Shown one piece after another: positions 11,750-40,320 of a stretch of 64,000 bases of DNA (positions within the stretch are counted from its first letter, which is position 1; each line of letters begins with the position of its first letter). Position numbers and translations under genes: made by a program. This DNA comes from Cruorifilaria tuberocauda. Taxonomy: Eukaryota > Nematoda > Chromadorea > Rhabditida > Onchocercidae. The DNA is taken from NCBI GenBank assembly GCA_013365365.1, contig JABVXU010000131.1:62001-126000 (forward strand), written 5' to 3'. Below the pieces are notes generated by a model. It saw nothing but the letters and a program-made list of their open reading frames with translations. It had not been told where the DNA came from and did no database searches.

Positions 11750-13216
11750 ATGGCAAAATCTGCATTTCTTCAACGATTTGGTATAACTTTCCGACAGTTT
11801 CTGCGATTGCATGCATCAGTGGGGAAAGAGCCGGATGCTGATTTGCTGGAGAAAGCTACCATTCATCCCTCTATCCTTCTGTAAGTAACCTTTCCATCGC
11901 ATCAATCAGTGTTTAGACACTTCCTTGGTAAGCTAACATTGATGTAAGTTTTGAGACATCACAAACGATACTTTTTCTGCCATAAGTGTAAACTGAATTT
12001 TGAATATTAACTGAAATCAAAACCATTATTCGTAGTGTGTTATGCACTTTACAGTTCTTTAAAAAAGAAAAACTACTTTTATTCCAGGGATTATGTGGAT
12101 GATAACTTAAAGGAGATAGATCATTTCGGTTTCAAAAAAATGATAACAATAGATGATTTGTTTCACGCACGGGTACATTACGGCCATAAGGCAAGTCAAT
12201 AACGTTCCATGTACCATTAATAATAATGTTATTATATCTTCTCATCTAATGAAAAGATGAATGAAATGAATTGTAGAGAATTTTGTTTCCAGTTTAGGAT
12301 GCTTTTTGAGTGAAATCTGAGTGAAAAAAACACTCATAACATCAGACTGAATGCTATTTTTGCAGATTGGAACGATGAATGAAAGAATGAAGTGGTCATT
12401 ATTTGGCGAGCGTTTAGGTGTTTGCATTTTTGATTTACAGAAAACGCGTGAATGCTTGATCACAGCGTTGAATTTTATCGCTCATATCGCAATGCGTGGT
12501 GGAATGTTCCTATTCATCACGGCAGAAAAGTAAGCAAATTAGAGAACTGACTAAACTGAAATTAGTGAAGAAGCTAGAAAGTCTACCATCGCAAAATTGT
12601 TCTGATATTTCTTCAGAAATAATATGTTAATGGTTGAACAGAAAGCTCTAGAAATAAATGAATTTGCGCACATACGTTCGTGGAAGGAAGATACTCTACT
12701 TAATGCAAAAGCATTATTTGGCGCACCGGTACGTCTACCTGACACGATCATTTTTCTATCGACATTAACATCGGTTTGCTTATTTCCATTCTATTTCTCT
12801 ACTTTTTCATCTATGTCATTATTTACTAATTCATTTCCAATTTCATCTTGTTCACAATATGTCGAGGGAGACATTTGATTTTTCAGTCTCTCGATCTTGT
12901 ACAAATTTTTTACGCCATAATATTTAGATCTTTCTAAAAACTGGAAAATATGTAACTAGAAGAGCACAAAAACTTTTTTTACAAAGTGTGATTAAAAAAT
13001 CTTTAGGTATTAGAAACGCACCCAGCAGTACGCGAAGCAACGAAAATGGTAATTCCAACCATTGGTATCGTGGATTCTAATGCTGATCCTACCTATATTA
13101 CATATCCGATTCCTGGAAATGATGACTCGATATCCAGTGTACAGTATTTCATGGATTGTTTCGTTAAAGCTGTCAAGATGGGAAAAGAAGCACGGCGGTC
13201 ATTACCTGCTGAATAA
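11750..13216 (+). CDS. mrps-2: mitochondrial small-subunit ribosomal protein uS2m (MRPS2)
   Basis: Five exons encode 254 aa: 11750-11880, 12088-12190, 12366-12529, 12617-12773, 13007-13216. The uS2 fold is recognisable throughout: [51 protein letters not shown] and [24 protein letters not shown] near the end. The product is a structural protein of the 28S subunit of the mitochondrial ribosome. The first 40 residues are basic and hydroxylated with few acids, consistent with a mitochondrial presequence. Intron 2 starts with GC rather than GT. No acceptor-like element precedes the start codon closely, unlike the neighbouring genes. Confidence 0.95.
12191..12196 (+). other. GC splice donor (MRPS2 intron 2)
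   Basis: The exon ends CATAAG and the intron begins gcaagt, the usual context of a GC-AG donor. The next exon (12366) continues [11 protein letters not shown] in phase. Confidence 0.85.
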
Positions 13217-13359
13217 TAGTAACTCTAAGTTGAACCTGAGATGGTGGTATAGGATTTTTTCTTGATCAAAAGTATTTATAATTAAACACCGTAGAATGTA
13301 CAGTCAAATCATATACTTCACCATTACATTTACTTTACAATGATTTGTTATTGCTATTT

Positions 13360-13365
13360 TTTATT
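13360..13365 (-). terminator. candidate polyadenylation signal of BLTP2
   Basis: TTTATT on the + strand reads AATAAA on the minus strand, 141 nt beyond the BLTP2 stop codon. Confidence 0.4.
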
Positions 13366-13408
13366 TGGTATTATTGACAGGAAAGAACAGACTTGAAAAT
13401 TTTGGCAA

Positions 13409-13414
13409 AATAAA
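13409..13414 (+). terminator. candidate polyadenylation signal of MRPS2
   Basis: AATAAA on the + strand, 193 nt after the MRPS2 stop. Confidence 0.4.
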
Positions 13415-13505
13415 TCAACGTTGTAAAAAGTATGTTAACAAGAACAAAACTAAATTACATTTGAGGTAATACCCTGGATTCATTGGAGAAAAGACACAAC
13501 AATTA

Positions 13506-29819
<16,314 letters not shown>

Positions 29820-31762
29820 CTAAATTTAAATTTTTGCTATGAAATAATTGATCAGCGATTCTTGTACAGTTTTCACGACAAAAATATTAATCTTTTTACT
29901 TAATTCAGTCTTAAATTGAAAAAAATGACTTCCAAAGGTCGCATGAATCAATGTGAAACTGATGAGTTGTATGCAAATGGCTAGTCAAGACAAATATTTT
30001 CTTTATCCTAAATTCTATTCCTTTGATGCAGAAGCGATCAATATTCAAGGAAAAATAAATCCGTTATATTCATCAATAAAATTATAACTATCGAAATTTA
30101 TATTTTAGAATGATATAAATTATAGATCTCCTGCATTATGCATCCAATAAGAAAGAAAACAAACCTCCACATAAGCAATATGAAAAACAACAATACACAT
30201 GAAATATATAGAAATTCCATATCTGTTAATCAGATTAATAATATTATCCGCTATAGTACCGAATCATCATCCATCACCAGAACTGAAGAGCAAAAACATT
30301 TCGAACTGAAAAAGCACTAAAGATATTTTCTATCGAGCACTAAAAGTAGTAATAGCAGTGGAAAGGAATTTTTCCTTTCCATAAATGGAATCCATTCAGT
30401 GATGAATTTATTCGATTGTTTAATGGTTCAGTATTAAAGTTCCAATTCCGATGAATGATTCAAATTCTATCAATCGCATTAACAATATTTCACTCCAGTT
30501 ATTTGCTTTTAAAAGTTTTCGGAAGTTATATTAAAATTCAGATTTTTTCTCACAGCAGTTTCCGTTAAACGACAACATTACTCATCAAGTTATGTATATA
30601 CAGAATAACACTTTCATGAGCAAGTTAATTATCGATTAAACATTTCTATTTTTGCTTTAAAATATATAAATTCCAATTCCCAATATCTCTTATGATTCAT
30701 TATTTGTTCCTTCCTAAACTGCCAATTTTTTTACACGAGAAAAAAAGTTCAATTAAATTTTCATTATTCTTGAAAAAAATAAATTTGAATAATAGTATGA
30801 CTTCTAAAGAAGAAGTTTCAATTATAACATCTTTGAAAATCATTACAATGAACAGTGGTTGGTTATTTTGTAACGGTATGTTTAACAAATATTTTTTAGC
30901 AAAAATCATCAAAATTTCATTCCAATGTCAATGTTTCAGAGTATTTCAGTTCAATTCTACCCATTACATGATAATAAAGTTTACATAAATAAAATTTTTC
31001 AATATTAGTTAACATATCTGTAATAATTTTCATAAACATAAAGAAAAAAATTCTAAGTTTATTCATGCGTCTCATCGTGGATGTATATGACATTGTGGAG
31101 CAAATTCTAAGAAATTTATTGTATTTATTCAAAAGAAGGTTGTTTAAAATAATAGAAACAACAAGATAAGGCCGGATAAGAAGGAGAAAGAGAAAATTTC
31201 AATTTAATCCATCTTAATATGCGCTCACGTTTCATCGTTGGAAGGCATCATGTAGAAGATTGAAATTGAAATGAAAAAGCAAGTGCAATATTCATCATGA
31301 GGGCTGGGGGGAAGGATCGGAGTATGCAGCAAAAATGTAATATGAATTTTATAAAGATTAAAATTAGTTGTATTAAATTTGGTGACTCTTTCGACCCTTT
31401 ATCTTAGCGTATTCAAATACCTCAAATATTAGGAGTGACATATCACCTTGGAACAATAGGAAATCGTATGAAAGTTTCCCGTTATTTTCCGCACTCTTCA
31501 TATGAGTACGGCACTTACGGCACTCTTTCGGTTAACAAAGCCATCCGGAAAAAACGGAACTATTTCATAATGATCTCTGTTATTCCTCGTCGCGGCCAAT
31601 CTCGATGAGCATTACAATAGTTTTCAGTCATTGGTTGGATGTGATTTGGATGGGTTCTTTTCTTGAAGTATTAAAAGTAAATGAGTAATACGATTTGTTT
31701 ACCACATATAAACGGTCAGATATGCATAAGTGTTATCTTCATGCTAAATGATGATTTTATAT
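29820..31762. other. divergent region between BLTP2 and dpy-30
   Basis: About 1.9 kb. It must hold the missing BLTP2 first exon or the two promoters, since the genes are transcribed away from each other. A weak candidate for the BLTP2 membrane-anchor exon is the minus-strand ATG at 30200-30198, followed by about 20 mostly hydrophobic codons (MCIVVFHIAYV start). Its donor phase does not fit the first recognised exon, so it is not included in the model. Confidence 0.45.
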
Positions 31763-31770
31763 GATTTCAG
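31763..31770 (+). promoter_or_regulatory. acceptor-like site upstream of dpy-30
   Basis: The string gatttcag ends at 31770, 17 nt before the start codon. It is a probable spliced-leader acceptor. Confidence 0.5.
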
Positions 31771-31787
31771 TAGTTCGACGCCTCAGA

Positions 31788-32933
31788 ATGTCTGCCATGG
31801 AAGTGACGGAAACGCCTACAGCTGAATCAGAGCAAATAAAAGAGCAGATTGATGAAATGCACCAACAGAAAGTTGAGGAAACAAAGAAGGTTGTGATTTT
31901 AAATTTTAGATTTTTAAATTTCAATGACACTTCCATTAATCGTTTTGATCGGCAATTATGATTCGCTCGTGATGTTCAGTAGTTAACGTTCTGCACTTTT
32001 TTTGTTATGGCGGTGCAAAGCAGTTATATTTTGTAATACATCCATCACTTCTGATTTTTTCATTATAGATAGGAATAACTCAACATTCAGAGCTTTTTAT
32101 CGTGAGCTAAATCTTATTCTTTCTATTCAAGTTTATTTTGCTTGGCAGTTTGTGGTCACTTGATTAGTAGTATATAACATTCACCTGTTAGTAAGACGGA
32201 TTACAGTTGATTATCAGTGATGCAGCCAGTTGATATTGATTGGCAAATAATAGCAAATTTTTAAATTGGTGGAAAGAGTTTGTTTTAGGAAGAGATATCA
32301 GCTCAGGATGAGGCAACAAAAGCGGTTGATAGTACACTCTCTCATCATTCAGCTATTTCCGAAAACATTGAATCAAATACAGAATCTGAAAAGAAGGATG
32401 TACCTCAAGTATGAATTTAGTTTGCTTTTCATTTTTTTCTACACATTACATGTAAAGCTTTATAAATAGTTCTTTTTCCTGACTAGCAAAAATATATCAA
32501 CTTGCTGAATGCAAGCTCGCTATTTTTCACAAAAGATCAGTGGTTATCCACTTAATCATGTTTTTTTAATATATTATTTTGTTGTCTATAATTAAAGCTC
32601 TTGAAGCGCACACGACATCTCGATATAAGTGAATTATTGTTACTTTGAGCGTGCAGAACAATTCTTTTTTCATTCTTAATTTTTTTTGGCTTTTAGGGTG
32701 GTGGAGAGAGTGGAAGTGGTGATACTGCGACAACAGCGACTACTGCTATCCCGACGCGCCAGTATTTGGATCAAACTGTTGTTCCGATCCTGTTGCAAGC
32801 TCTGGGAGCATTGGCCAAAGAACGTCCACCAAATCCGATCGAATATCTGGCAAACTATTTGCTAAAGGAGAAAGATCGTTTTTCGACGTCATTCAGTCAG
32901 CAACAGCAGCAGTCGAATGAATCCAGTCATTGA
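31788..32933 (+). CDS. dpy-30: DPY-30, COMPASS/MLL histone methyltransferase core subunit
   Basis: Three exons (31788-31889, 32289-32408, 32697-32933) encode 152 aa. Residues about 93-135 are the Dpy-30 dimerisation motif, [20 protein letters not shown], continuing [19 protein letters not shown]. It forms the four-helix X-bundle that docks onto ASH2L and anchors the SET1/MLL H3K4 methyltransferase complexes; in C. elegans DPY-30 is also required for dosage compensation. The N-terminal ~90 residues are acidic and low complexity (many Glu, Ser, Thr), and the C-terminus ends in a short glutamine run (QQQQQ). Both tails are longer than in vertebrate DPY30 (99 aa). The second in-frame ATG is three codons downstream. 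Confidence 0.96.
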
Positions 32934-33565
32934 ATCTAAGAAAATATTCAAAGATTTTTTATTAGTGCAATGCTGTTGAAAAAAATTGCTTCATTCGTTT
33001 TTCCATATTTTGGATTTAATTTTTGGTGAACCACTCACGTATTATAAGAAAAACTTGTGCGATACAGGAAAAATTCTAAGTAGAATACTACCTACTTTTA
33101 TGTTGATTTCTCGTGTATGGTTATGGTTTCTCGTGAGTGGTGAACAATGATTTTTATTATTTCTACTTTTACTATACAGCATGTTATAGTGGAAACAGTA
33201 TGTTATATGGGAACTACTTTATCAGTATGCTTGCGAAAAATTAAACATTTCTCTAAATTGTCTCATTTCTAATTTTTTTTGCAGTTCTTCGTATATGTTT
33301 CCATCACTGGAATTATTATATTTACTGAAATTTTAGATGAAAAAGTTAAGAAGTTATTCATTTAGATAGGAGTATTACAGCTAAATCGGTTCAAACATCA
33401 GCTGTAAGAGTGGAAGAACTTTTTAGGAAGGACGACAAACTTTGAATTAACAATGTGTACGTAGTATTGTAAGATAAAATCATAGTTCGATTTTGTAGTC
33501 TGTTTTTTCATTTAATATCAATTCTCCCATTTTGCAGAACTTAACAACATAGATTCGCATCTACA
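32934..33565. other. intergenic region between dpy-30 and the RBM4-like gene
   Basis: About 630 nt with no open frame worth reporting. The two genes lie in the same orientation, so an operon with trans-spliced downstream message is possible, but the spacing is longer than usual for worm operons. Confidence 0.5.
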
Positions 33566-33572
33566 GTTTCAG
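33566..33572 (+). promoter_or_regulatory. acceptor-like site upstream of the RBM4-like gene
   Basis: The string agtttcag ends at 33572, and the start codon is at 33583. A 10-nt gap is typical for spliced-leader acceptors in nematodes. Confidence 0.5.
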
Positions 33573-33582
33573 GGATCCAATA

Positions 33583-36500
33583 ATGGTGAAATTATTCGTA
33601 GGTGGTTTGCCAGATGGCGTTGATTCAATGCGGCTTCGGCAACTTTTTTCTCAATTCGTTGTAGTTAACGAATGTGATGTGATCAAAGATTACGCCTTTG
33701 TTGTTCGTTATTTAGAATTTTTACTACGGAAGTGAAAATGAGAAGCAAAAAATGCTGGTATATCGTATCTTTGAGCGTTTTGGGGTTTGAGTTGGGAACA
33801 CCGTCTAGTGAATATAAAAAGTGTGATTCATCTAGAAGGATCTTATGCATACAATTGTATCCTCAAATTTTATGCCTTTTTTAGCATGTTCCGGAGGAGT
33901 CCGATGCTCGAACAGCTATTGAAAAATTGGATGGTTATATTCTGGAAGGAAAAGCGATTAATATACGAAGGTCATTTTACAGAATTAGTTTTTTAATTTC
34001 GTTAGTACTGTTATTCAATAAAGTCCTCCCTTTGGTAATAGAATAGATACGATTGTATATGGCTTTTCAGAAAGGTATTGTATAATGGCTCGTTTCATTT
34101 AATTAATTTTCACAATAATTAGATCAGGTGTTCTTTTCACCAATATATGCAATAAGTTTAGGACGAAGTGTGAAAAATGCAGTGATTAATTACAAGTATT
34201 TTTGGCTCGTTGATGTAACCTCTCATGTTCAGTACTGAGGAAGAAAAAGTAACTTGTTCGAAAAGGAATAAAACTTATAGGTCGACATCGAAATTGAGGA
34301 AAGAACCAGGTATGGATAAGCGTTGTTATCGATGTGGAGCAGTTGACCACAAAACTCCACAGTGTCCAAATGATCCAGCAAATATTAATTTGAAACGTGC
34401 CGCTAATGCAAGCTGTATAGGTGGCCCTGAACAGAAACGTTTTATTGGGGATGGAGTGTATGTTTCCTTAGATTTTTTTGATTGGATTTGTTCATCATTT
34501 CCGCAATGTTTTGTTGATAATTAACTAATATCATATTTAACCTTTTGAAACTAGTTATAAGCTCTTTAAAATTATCCACTTAGATATTTTTAGCCAGCAA
34601 TGGGTAAAAAAGATCAACATAAGAAGATGAAGTAGTAGGTATCATTTTTTTATTACTATTGTTAAAAGTCCTTATATTCGCCAGTTTTTCACTTTTTTAC
34701 AGCGTCGCCGGAGAATCTCCATCTTATGCACCAGGACATGACTCTAATGCACCCGGTGCATTTGCATATGTTGCAGGTTCTGGTGTTCCTGGACCACGAA
34801 TTGATCTAGATCCTGAATTACCTCGACCCTTGGACAGGTAAGCTTTCTATGTGTTGGAAAAAGAGAAAGGATATGTTTGGGTTGGAAAATCTTTCTTCTG
34901 TGAATCTAAAACACTATCTTCCTTTTATGGTTTCTATGACTAATTTCTGGAAAATTACATTTTGTTAATTCATCCAGTGTTCTGATTCATCTTATTTTTG
35001 TCGGGGTCGATTACATGTACACATTCGGTAGCAGGCTCAACCTTTTGATGTTAGTGCAACCGATCTTTTTTTACTTTTTTATAATCATAGTGTACCATCC
35101 ATACTACATCTTCCGTGTTCTTTTCTGACATTAATAATTTTGAAGCCGAAATTTCTGATTTTCCCTTTTTATTCATTTTAAGAATATTTTTCAGCGATTT
35201 ATTTCCATTATACGAGCAGTATATCGAATCACGGACAAAATATTTCTATTTTCGAGATCGATTGACGAAGGAAGTGAAAGCTCGAGCTCATGCACTGCCG
35301 TCAATATCAGTTGCACCGCTTCAAGCTCCATATGCCACCAACAATGCTTACAGCACACCCCCGCCAACGGCTCTACAGTATACCGTGCAACAGTTCTGTC
35401 CAAATTTTTCATATTTTCCATATAATTTTTTTGTTATTTCGAAGCAGGAAGCAAGAGTTAGTTTCGCATTTAGTTAAGTACATTAGCAACTTTTTGTGGA
35501 CATAAGACTAAGTTCTGAATGGATAGTGGTCGTTTATGTTTCAACTCAACCACAATTTAATGGCATGACATAATGCCTTAGATTGCATGCAAATGTCTGA
35601 GCGTGATTAATAGCTTATGCAAAAATAGAAAAACAATTTCTACAGCTTCAATTATTATTTTTGACGGGAATCGATGATCCAAATTTAAGTGAACTGGGAA
35701 TTGGTTTTTCATTGCTGAGAAGTTAGGCTTTGAAACTTGCTACGTTCTAAGGAAGTTATTCTTTGTCATTATTTTGTGGTTAGCTGAATAATGAAAACTC
35801 AGGCGAAATATTTAAGCTCAGAAAATTTTCAACGTTTCATGTGTTTATCTATGAGTAAGCTAAACGTCAAGTTTCATTGACTTGCTTAGTGCGTCCAGAA
35901 TTCACTTCCAACGTTTTTGCTAATTTCGTGTTTATTTTCCATCATATCAGGTGGTTTTTATTATCATCGCTTCGAAATTTCTTCAGTTCATATTAACTAG
36001 GTTGTGTGATATAGGTTTTTATGTTAGTCGCAATAACCTCCTTTCCTCGCTTTAAACAGTCAACACGAACTGTCGAAGAAATACGTCTTTTGAGGGTGTT
36101 GTATTTCACAAATGTTGGTGGAATGGAATTTTGGGGTATAGATCTCCGTTAATCATCAGTTCTGATAAATGAACTACTTAGTTACTAAGTGCGTGAAAGC
36201 ATTAGGTTGTTTTCTGTTATGAGGAAGCATAGAATCACTTGTAAAGGATAAGGGATATTCATGGCGAATTTTTGATTACTTTTTACTTACGTTATTTTAT
36301 CGAAATTTCATAATTCATATAATAAGAGAACTTTGTCATATTTCAAATTCACGCAGATTGGCGTATTCGATGTGGCCCCAGTCTGTAACGCAGACTTTCA
36401 TCCCGAGAACATGTATTTGGCGTTGCGTTTAAACGTTTGCAGACGATTTTTCGCAGTTGTATCGGCGCCATAAAAATTTTATGCTAATTCATGGCAAGCT

Positions 36501-36688
36501 CATTTCTTTTTCTACATTTCAGGAATTCATCTATAGGATCAACTTCAACGGCAACAGTAACTTCTTATCCTTCGACAACGGGAGCATCGCATTTTTATGC
36601 AAATGCAGTTAGTACTAGCGCTACCGGGGCAGCATACCCTGTAGCAGGAACTACACAGATTCTTCCTCAACCAACTCGTTTGTATTAA
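33583..36688 (+). CDS. RBM4: RBM4/Lark-like RNA-binding protein (one RRM plus CCHC zinc knuckle)
   Basis: Six exons (33583-33702, 33885-33970, 34281-34457, 34703-34837, 35195-35377, 36523-36688) encode 288 aa. Residues 1-70 are an RRM with RNP2 LFVGGLP (4-10) and RNP1 DYAFVHV (36-42). Directly after it comes STSKLRKEPGM and a C-x2-C-x4-H-x4-C knuckle (Cys84, Cys87, His92, Cys97). This RRM-linker-knuckle order matches RRM2 plus zinc finger of RBM4 and Lark, which act in splicing and translational control. The first RRM of those proteins is absent. The C-terminal half has a charged segment (FRDRLTKEVKARAH) and an Ala/Ser/Thr/Pro-rich tail. The last intron is 1145 nt. The identity is strong for the N-terminal 100 residues and inferred for the rest. 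Confidence 0.85.
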
Positions 36689-37598
36689 CCAATTCAAATT
36701 GAAATCGTTAAACTGGTGTTGGAGATATGTTTTTTTTTTATTTTTTCTGGTGTTTCTACATTGTCAATCTTTGGAAGTATAAAGTTTCATTGATCTTTTA
36801 TTTCATCATTAAACTGGATTTAATAGTCAAGGCATGAGGTATTATTATGCGTTGTGTTATAAAAATGTATTTCTTGCGTTGTTTGTTAGTTCACAACTTT
36901 TAGATTATAGGCAGATTTAGTTATGCTAACTTTTCTGTTCCATTTTCCTGTCGCAATTTTGAGCAAGTGTGTTTTAACAGTTGAAATTGTTAGGGTTTGT
37001 TATGAGCTTTATCGTGAGTAAAAAAGTATTTGTAGAGAACTTTATTTCTGATTAAATTTATCGTACGAGAAATTAATTGGTTTTCTAAAAAAATAATTTT
37101 TTCTGCGGATGAAGTCGCGTAACTCAAATTATTGAAAGTTTCGTGGTAATTTTGAATTTATATGAGTTTGTGTGTGTTTCAAAGAGCCTATTTTTTCTTC
37201 GGAATCTTGTCTAGCTGTCTGTATGATTATTTTAATCTTCTCTATTTAAACCTTTCACTGATGTTTTGTTTTGATTTGGAATTGCCACAAAAGATTGGAA
37301 ACAAAATGGGTTGCATCAATCCCCTTTAGATTTGCCTATGCCTATAAGAAAAAGCGATTGGAAATTTATGAAATTAAGATTTTTGCCATTCCATTAATCA
37401 TTAGCTTTTTATCATTGTTTTTGCGAAAATTGAAATTAGAAAGTGGGATACTGTTAATTATTACTTGTAATACTTCTTAAGCTTCAGAAGATTTCATTTT
37501 ATCTGATGTTGATTTTTGAAAAATTTTTAGTATGTTGCCGTACCATTTTCCTGTATTTTTGAATTCTGATAACAGTATTGGAACAATTTTGACTTATC

Positions 37599-37649
37599 AA
37601 ACTATTCAGGAATAATTTTTATGCAAACTATTCAGAAATAATTTTTATG
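37599..37649. repeat. 25-bp tandem duplication
   Basis: The core actattcaggaataattttt at 37601-37620 recurs as actattcagaaataattttt, one mismatch apart. The units sit at 37599-37623 and 37625-37649. Confidence 0.8.
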
Positions 37650-38422
37650 AAGAGAAGAATATGAAGGACTCCGAAAATTCGTAATTAGGTTAAAAACGTT
37701 AGAAGATGCGATAATGGTGAGGATTTCAATGAATAAAAAATGAGCTGTTTTTGATCCCTGGTTATGATTAACAAATCGTTAATAAATGTCGATGAAAATG
37801 GGAGATTTCTTAAATGCAATGGTAGGTGTAGAAGAGTATTTGAACCGAGGAGGCTTCATCATTGTTTCATTTTGTATTTCATTGTAGAGTTATTCTCAAG
37901 CAAAAATTTTGGGTATTAATGTTAACATGGATTCAATTTTTACCTGTCTACCTGCATTTCCCTTTGACATTTGGAATTCTGCAGGTGCTAGTGAATTCAT
38001 ATATTTCCCTGCAAACTTTTCTAATCTCTAGTTAGAAAAATGGCGAAAGATAAGATTCGAGATGAAACGAGAAATTATTATTGGCAAATGTACGCGTGCA
38101 AAAATGGTCAAAATTTTTTCTCTTCATATAAGGGAACGTTTGCTGAAATAATTTCAGCACTTTGTTTAATTTAAATTTCTCATCAAATAAGGAAAAGTAA
38201 CAGATGTCACTCAGCATCTATCTCCAACACTATGGCTATGATTTGCTGATCTGATCGCTTTCTAGACCATAAAAATGGATAATTGGATATCCGTTGATTA
38301 TGCGAAATGAGAATCATAAAATAATGATTTGTGGGCTATCCATACAATGAATGATAAAGGGTTTTTCTAAGAAAGATTTTTATGAATAATCTCGTGTGAT
38401 GAGATTGAAATATAGATCTCTT

Positions 38423-38490
38423 AGGAAGGAGAGTTAAAGAGAGAGAGAAAGAGAAGGGAAAGATAAAAAGGCAAAAAAAAAGATAAAAAT
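38423..38490. repeat. purine (GA/A-rich) tract
   Basis: Nearly all purine on the + strand, with a run of GAGAGAGA in the centre and A-rich flanks. Confidence 0.8.
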
Positions 38491-39540
38491 AGTGTGATTG
38501 CTTGTAAAATGATTCTAAATAATGATGACACGTCTCTTGTTAATATATCCTTGGGTTAGATATAAATTTGGAAGATCAGTAGAATTGGGATCGAGCCACA
38601 TGACCATTAGAAATGTAGGCAGGTGCGGAACAGCTTGGCTTATGTCATTAAAAGCTATCCAAATGTGGATACTGTATGATGGTTTTTAACAGGCAAACAA
38701 AATGTGAAATAATTCAGATGATACTGAGGGATAAAGGTTATCTGAAAATGCTAGTAAAATAAAATAATAGCATCAATTAAAATAGCTAAATTGGGAAGAA
38801 ATTTTTTTTAATTTACTACTATTTGTTTTGTCACACACATATCTTAGCATATGTCAAAGTTCAGAAAGTCTTCTCCGTCTGCGAATTCAACACAAAAGAT
38901 GAGTCATTCGGTTATTTGAAGTTATTTGAAGCTTTCATTTACAAATATATCATATGTGCATTTAAAACTGTCTTCTTCATTTATAGATGATATGAAATGC
39001 AAATATTGCAAATGTTTAAATTCACTTTTTATCACTTATCAGTAATACTGTTAGTATGTTTCATCTCATAAATTGATTAAAGATCACTTCTTTTTTTTCA
39101 GAATATCTTGAATAAAATATCTTTAATGATTTAGACTTAAGCACATGACTAATATAATTCATAGATGAAAAATATGAGTAAGCAATTTTATCATGATTCA
39201 GCAAAATATTCGGTAAAATAGCTAACAAAGATTAGTAAGCCATTCTACATGGGAATACAAAAATACAAACAATAAGTACAAAAGGGGAAAGTAACATTTT
39301 CCTTCCCGCATATTACGCAATGGAATTATTTACATACATCAGTAGGTAGTGAATTTTGGGAGATGAACGATTTATTCACATCAAATCATTATCTTATCTA
39401 AGATAGACCGATCCGTTTGCTGCTCGACCTCTTTACGATAAATGACCTGACCCTCATTATTAATGATTAAGCCATCCCAACAATTACTTTGATTATTCAT
39501 TGCCGCTTCTCTCTCCCTATCTATTTGCAGTACCTACGCA

Positions 39541-39580
39541 CACAGAGAGAGGGAGAGAGAGAGAGAGGGAAAAGGAAGAC
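39541..39580. repeat. GAGA tract
   Basis: Forty nucleotides, almost entirely GA dinucleotides with a few GGG or GGA interruptions. Confidence 0.85.
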
Positions 39581-40248
39581 AAATGCTCAGCATTTGTTTG
39601 TCTTCTCCAAACTGCTTTTTGCTTTCCGCTGAACTTTAACCTTCCTTTATTTTTTAACATATCTTTTTCGAATAAGATGTTCTTAAGCGCATACTTTAAA
39701 TTATACTAAAATATGCTTTTTTTTAAAGTTCATCCATACACTGCTTGACAAATGATGGAACAGTATTACAGAAGTTCGCCAATGATCAATTTTAAGACGA
39801 TCCTTACTTGAGGATAGCTTTGAAGTTTTTTAGATAGACGTGGGAAAAAGGCAAAATATCAAATGTACCTTTGTATAACCTTTATAAGTTTAACTTTTTA
39901 CTCCTTCTTAATGCCTGAAATAAGTCTTAAAAAGATAGCGCAAACTTGAGAACACATCAATTAATGCGTTTCCTTCATTAGAATATATTTTATTATGATC
40001 AGATCACAAATCATTCGTTCCATCAATCGAATCACAGGAGAAAAGTGGTAATGAAGGAATTGCAAAGCAATTTCACCATCGCATGTATCAATCATCGACA
40101 TAACGGGTCATAAATTTTGACCAAAGACTTTTTAGGAATGGTATGCGGAAAGTGAAAGGAAGGGATGAGAAAAGCTTGCGGTGCGGTATGATAAGCGGTA
40201 ATTTAGATGGGTGGACTGAGGAATAGGGTGGAATTGCGCCCGGAATTG

Positions 40249-40320
40249 TCCTCCTCCTCCTGTTGTTGTTGTTGTTGAATTCCACTTCTCTTTTCTTTCC
40301 ATTTATTTATTTATTTATTT
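40249..40320. repeat. compound microsatellite
   Basis: TCC repeats (40249-40260) run into TGT repeats (40261-40277), followed after a short spacer by ATTT repeats (about 40300-40320). Confidence 0.85.

Larger units (their letters stand above)
13217..13505. other. convergent 3' intergenic region
   Basis: This 289-nt space lies between the MRPS2 stop (+) and the BLTP2 stop (-). It contains poly(A) hexamers for both strands and no coding sequence. Confidence 0.7.
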
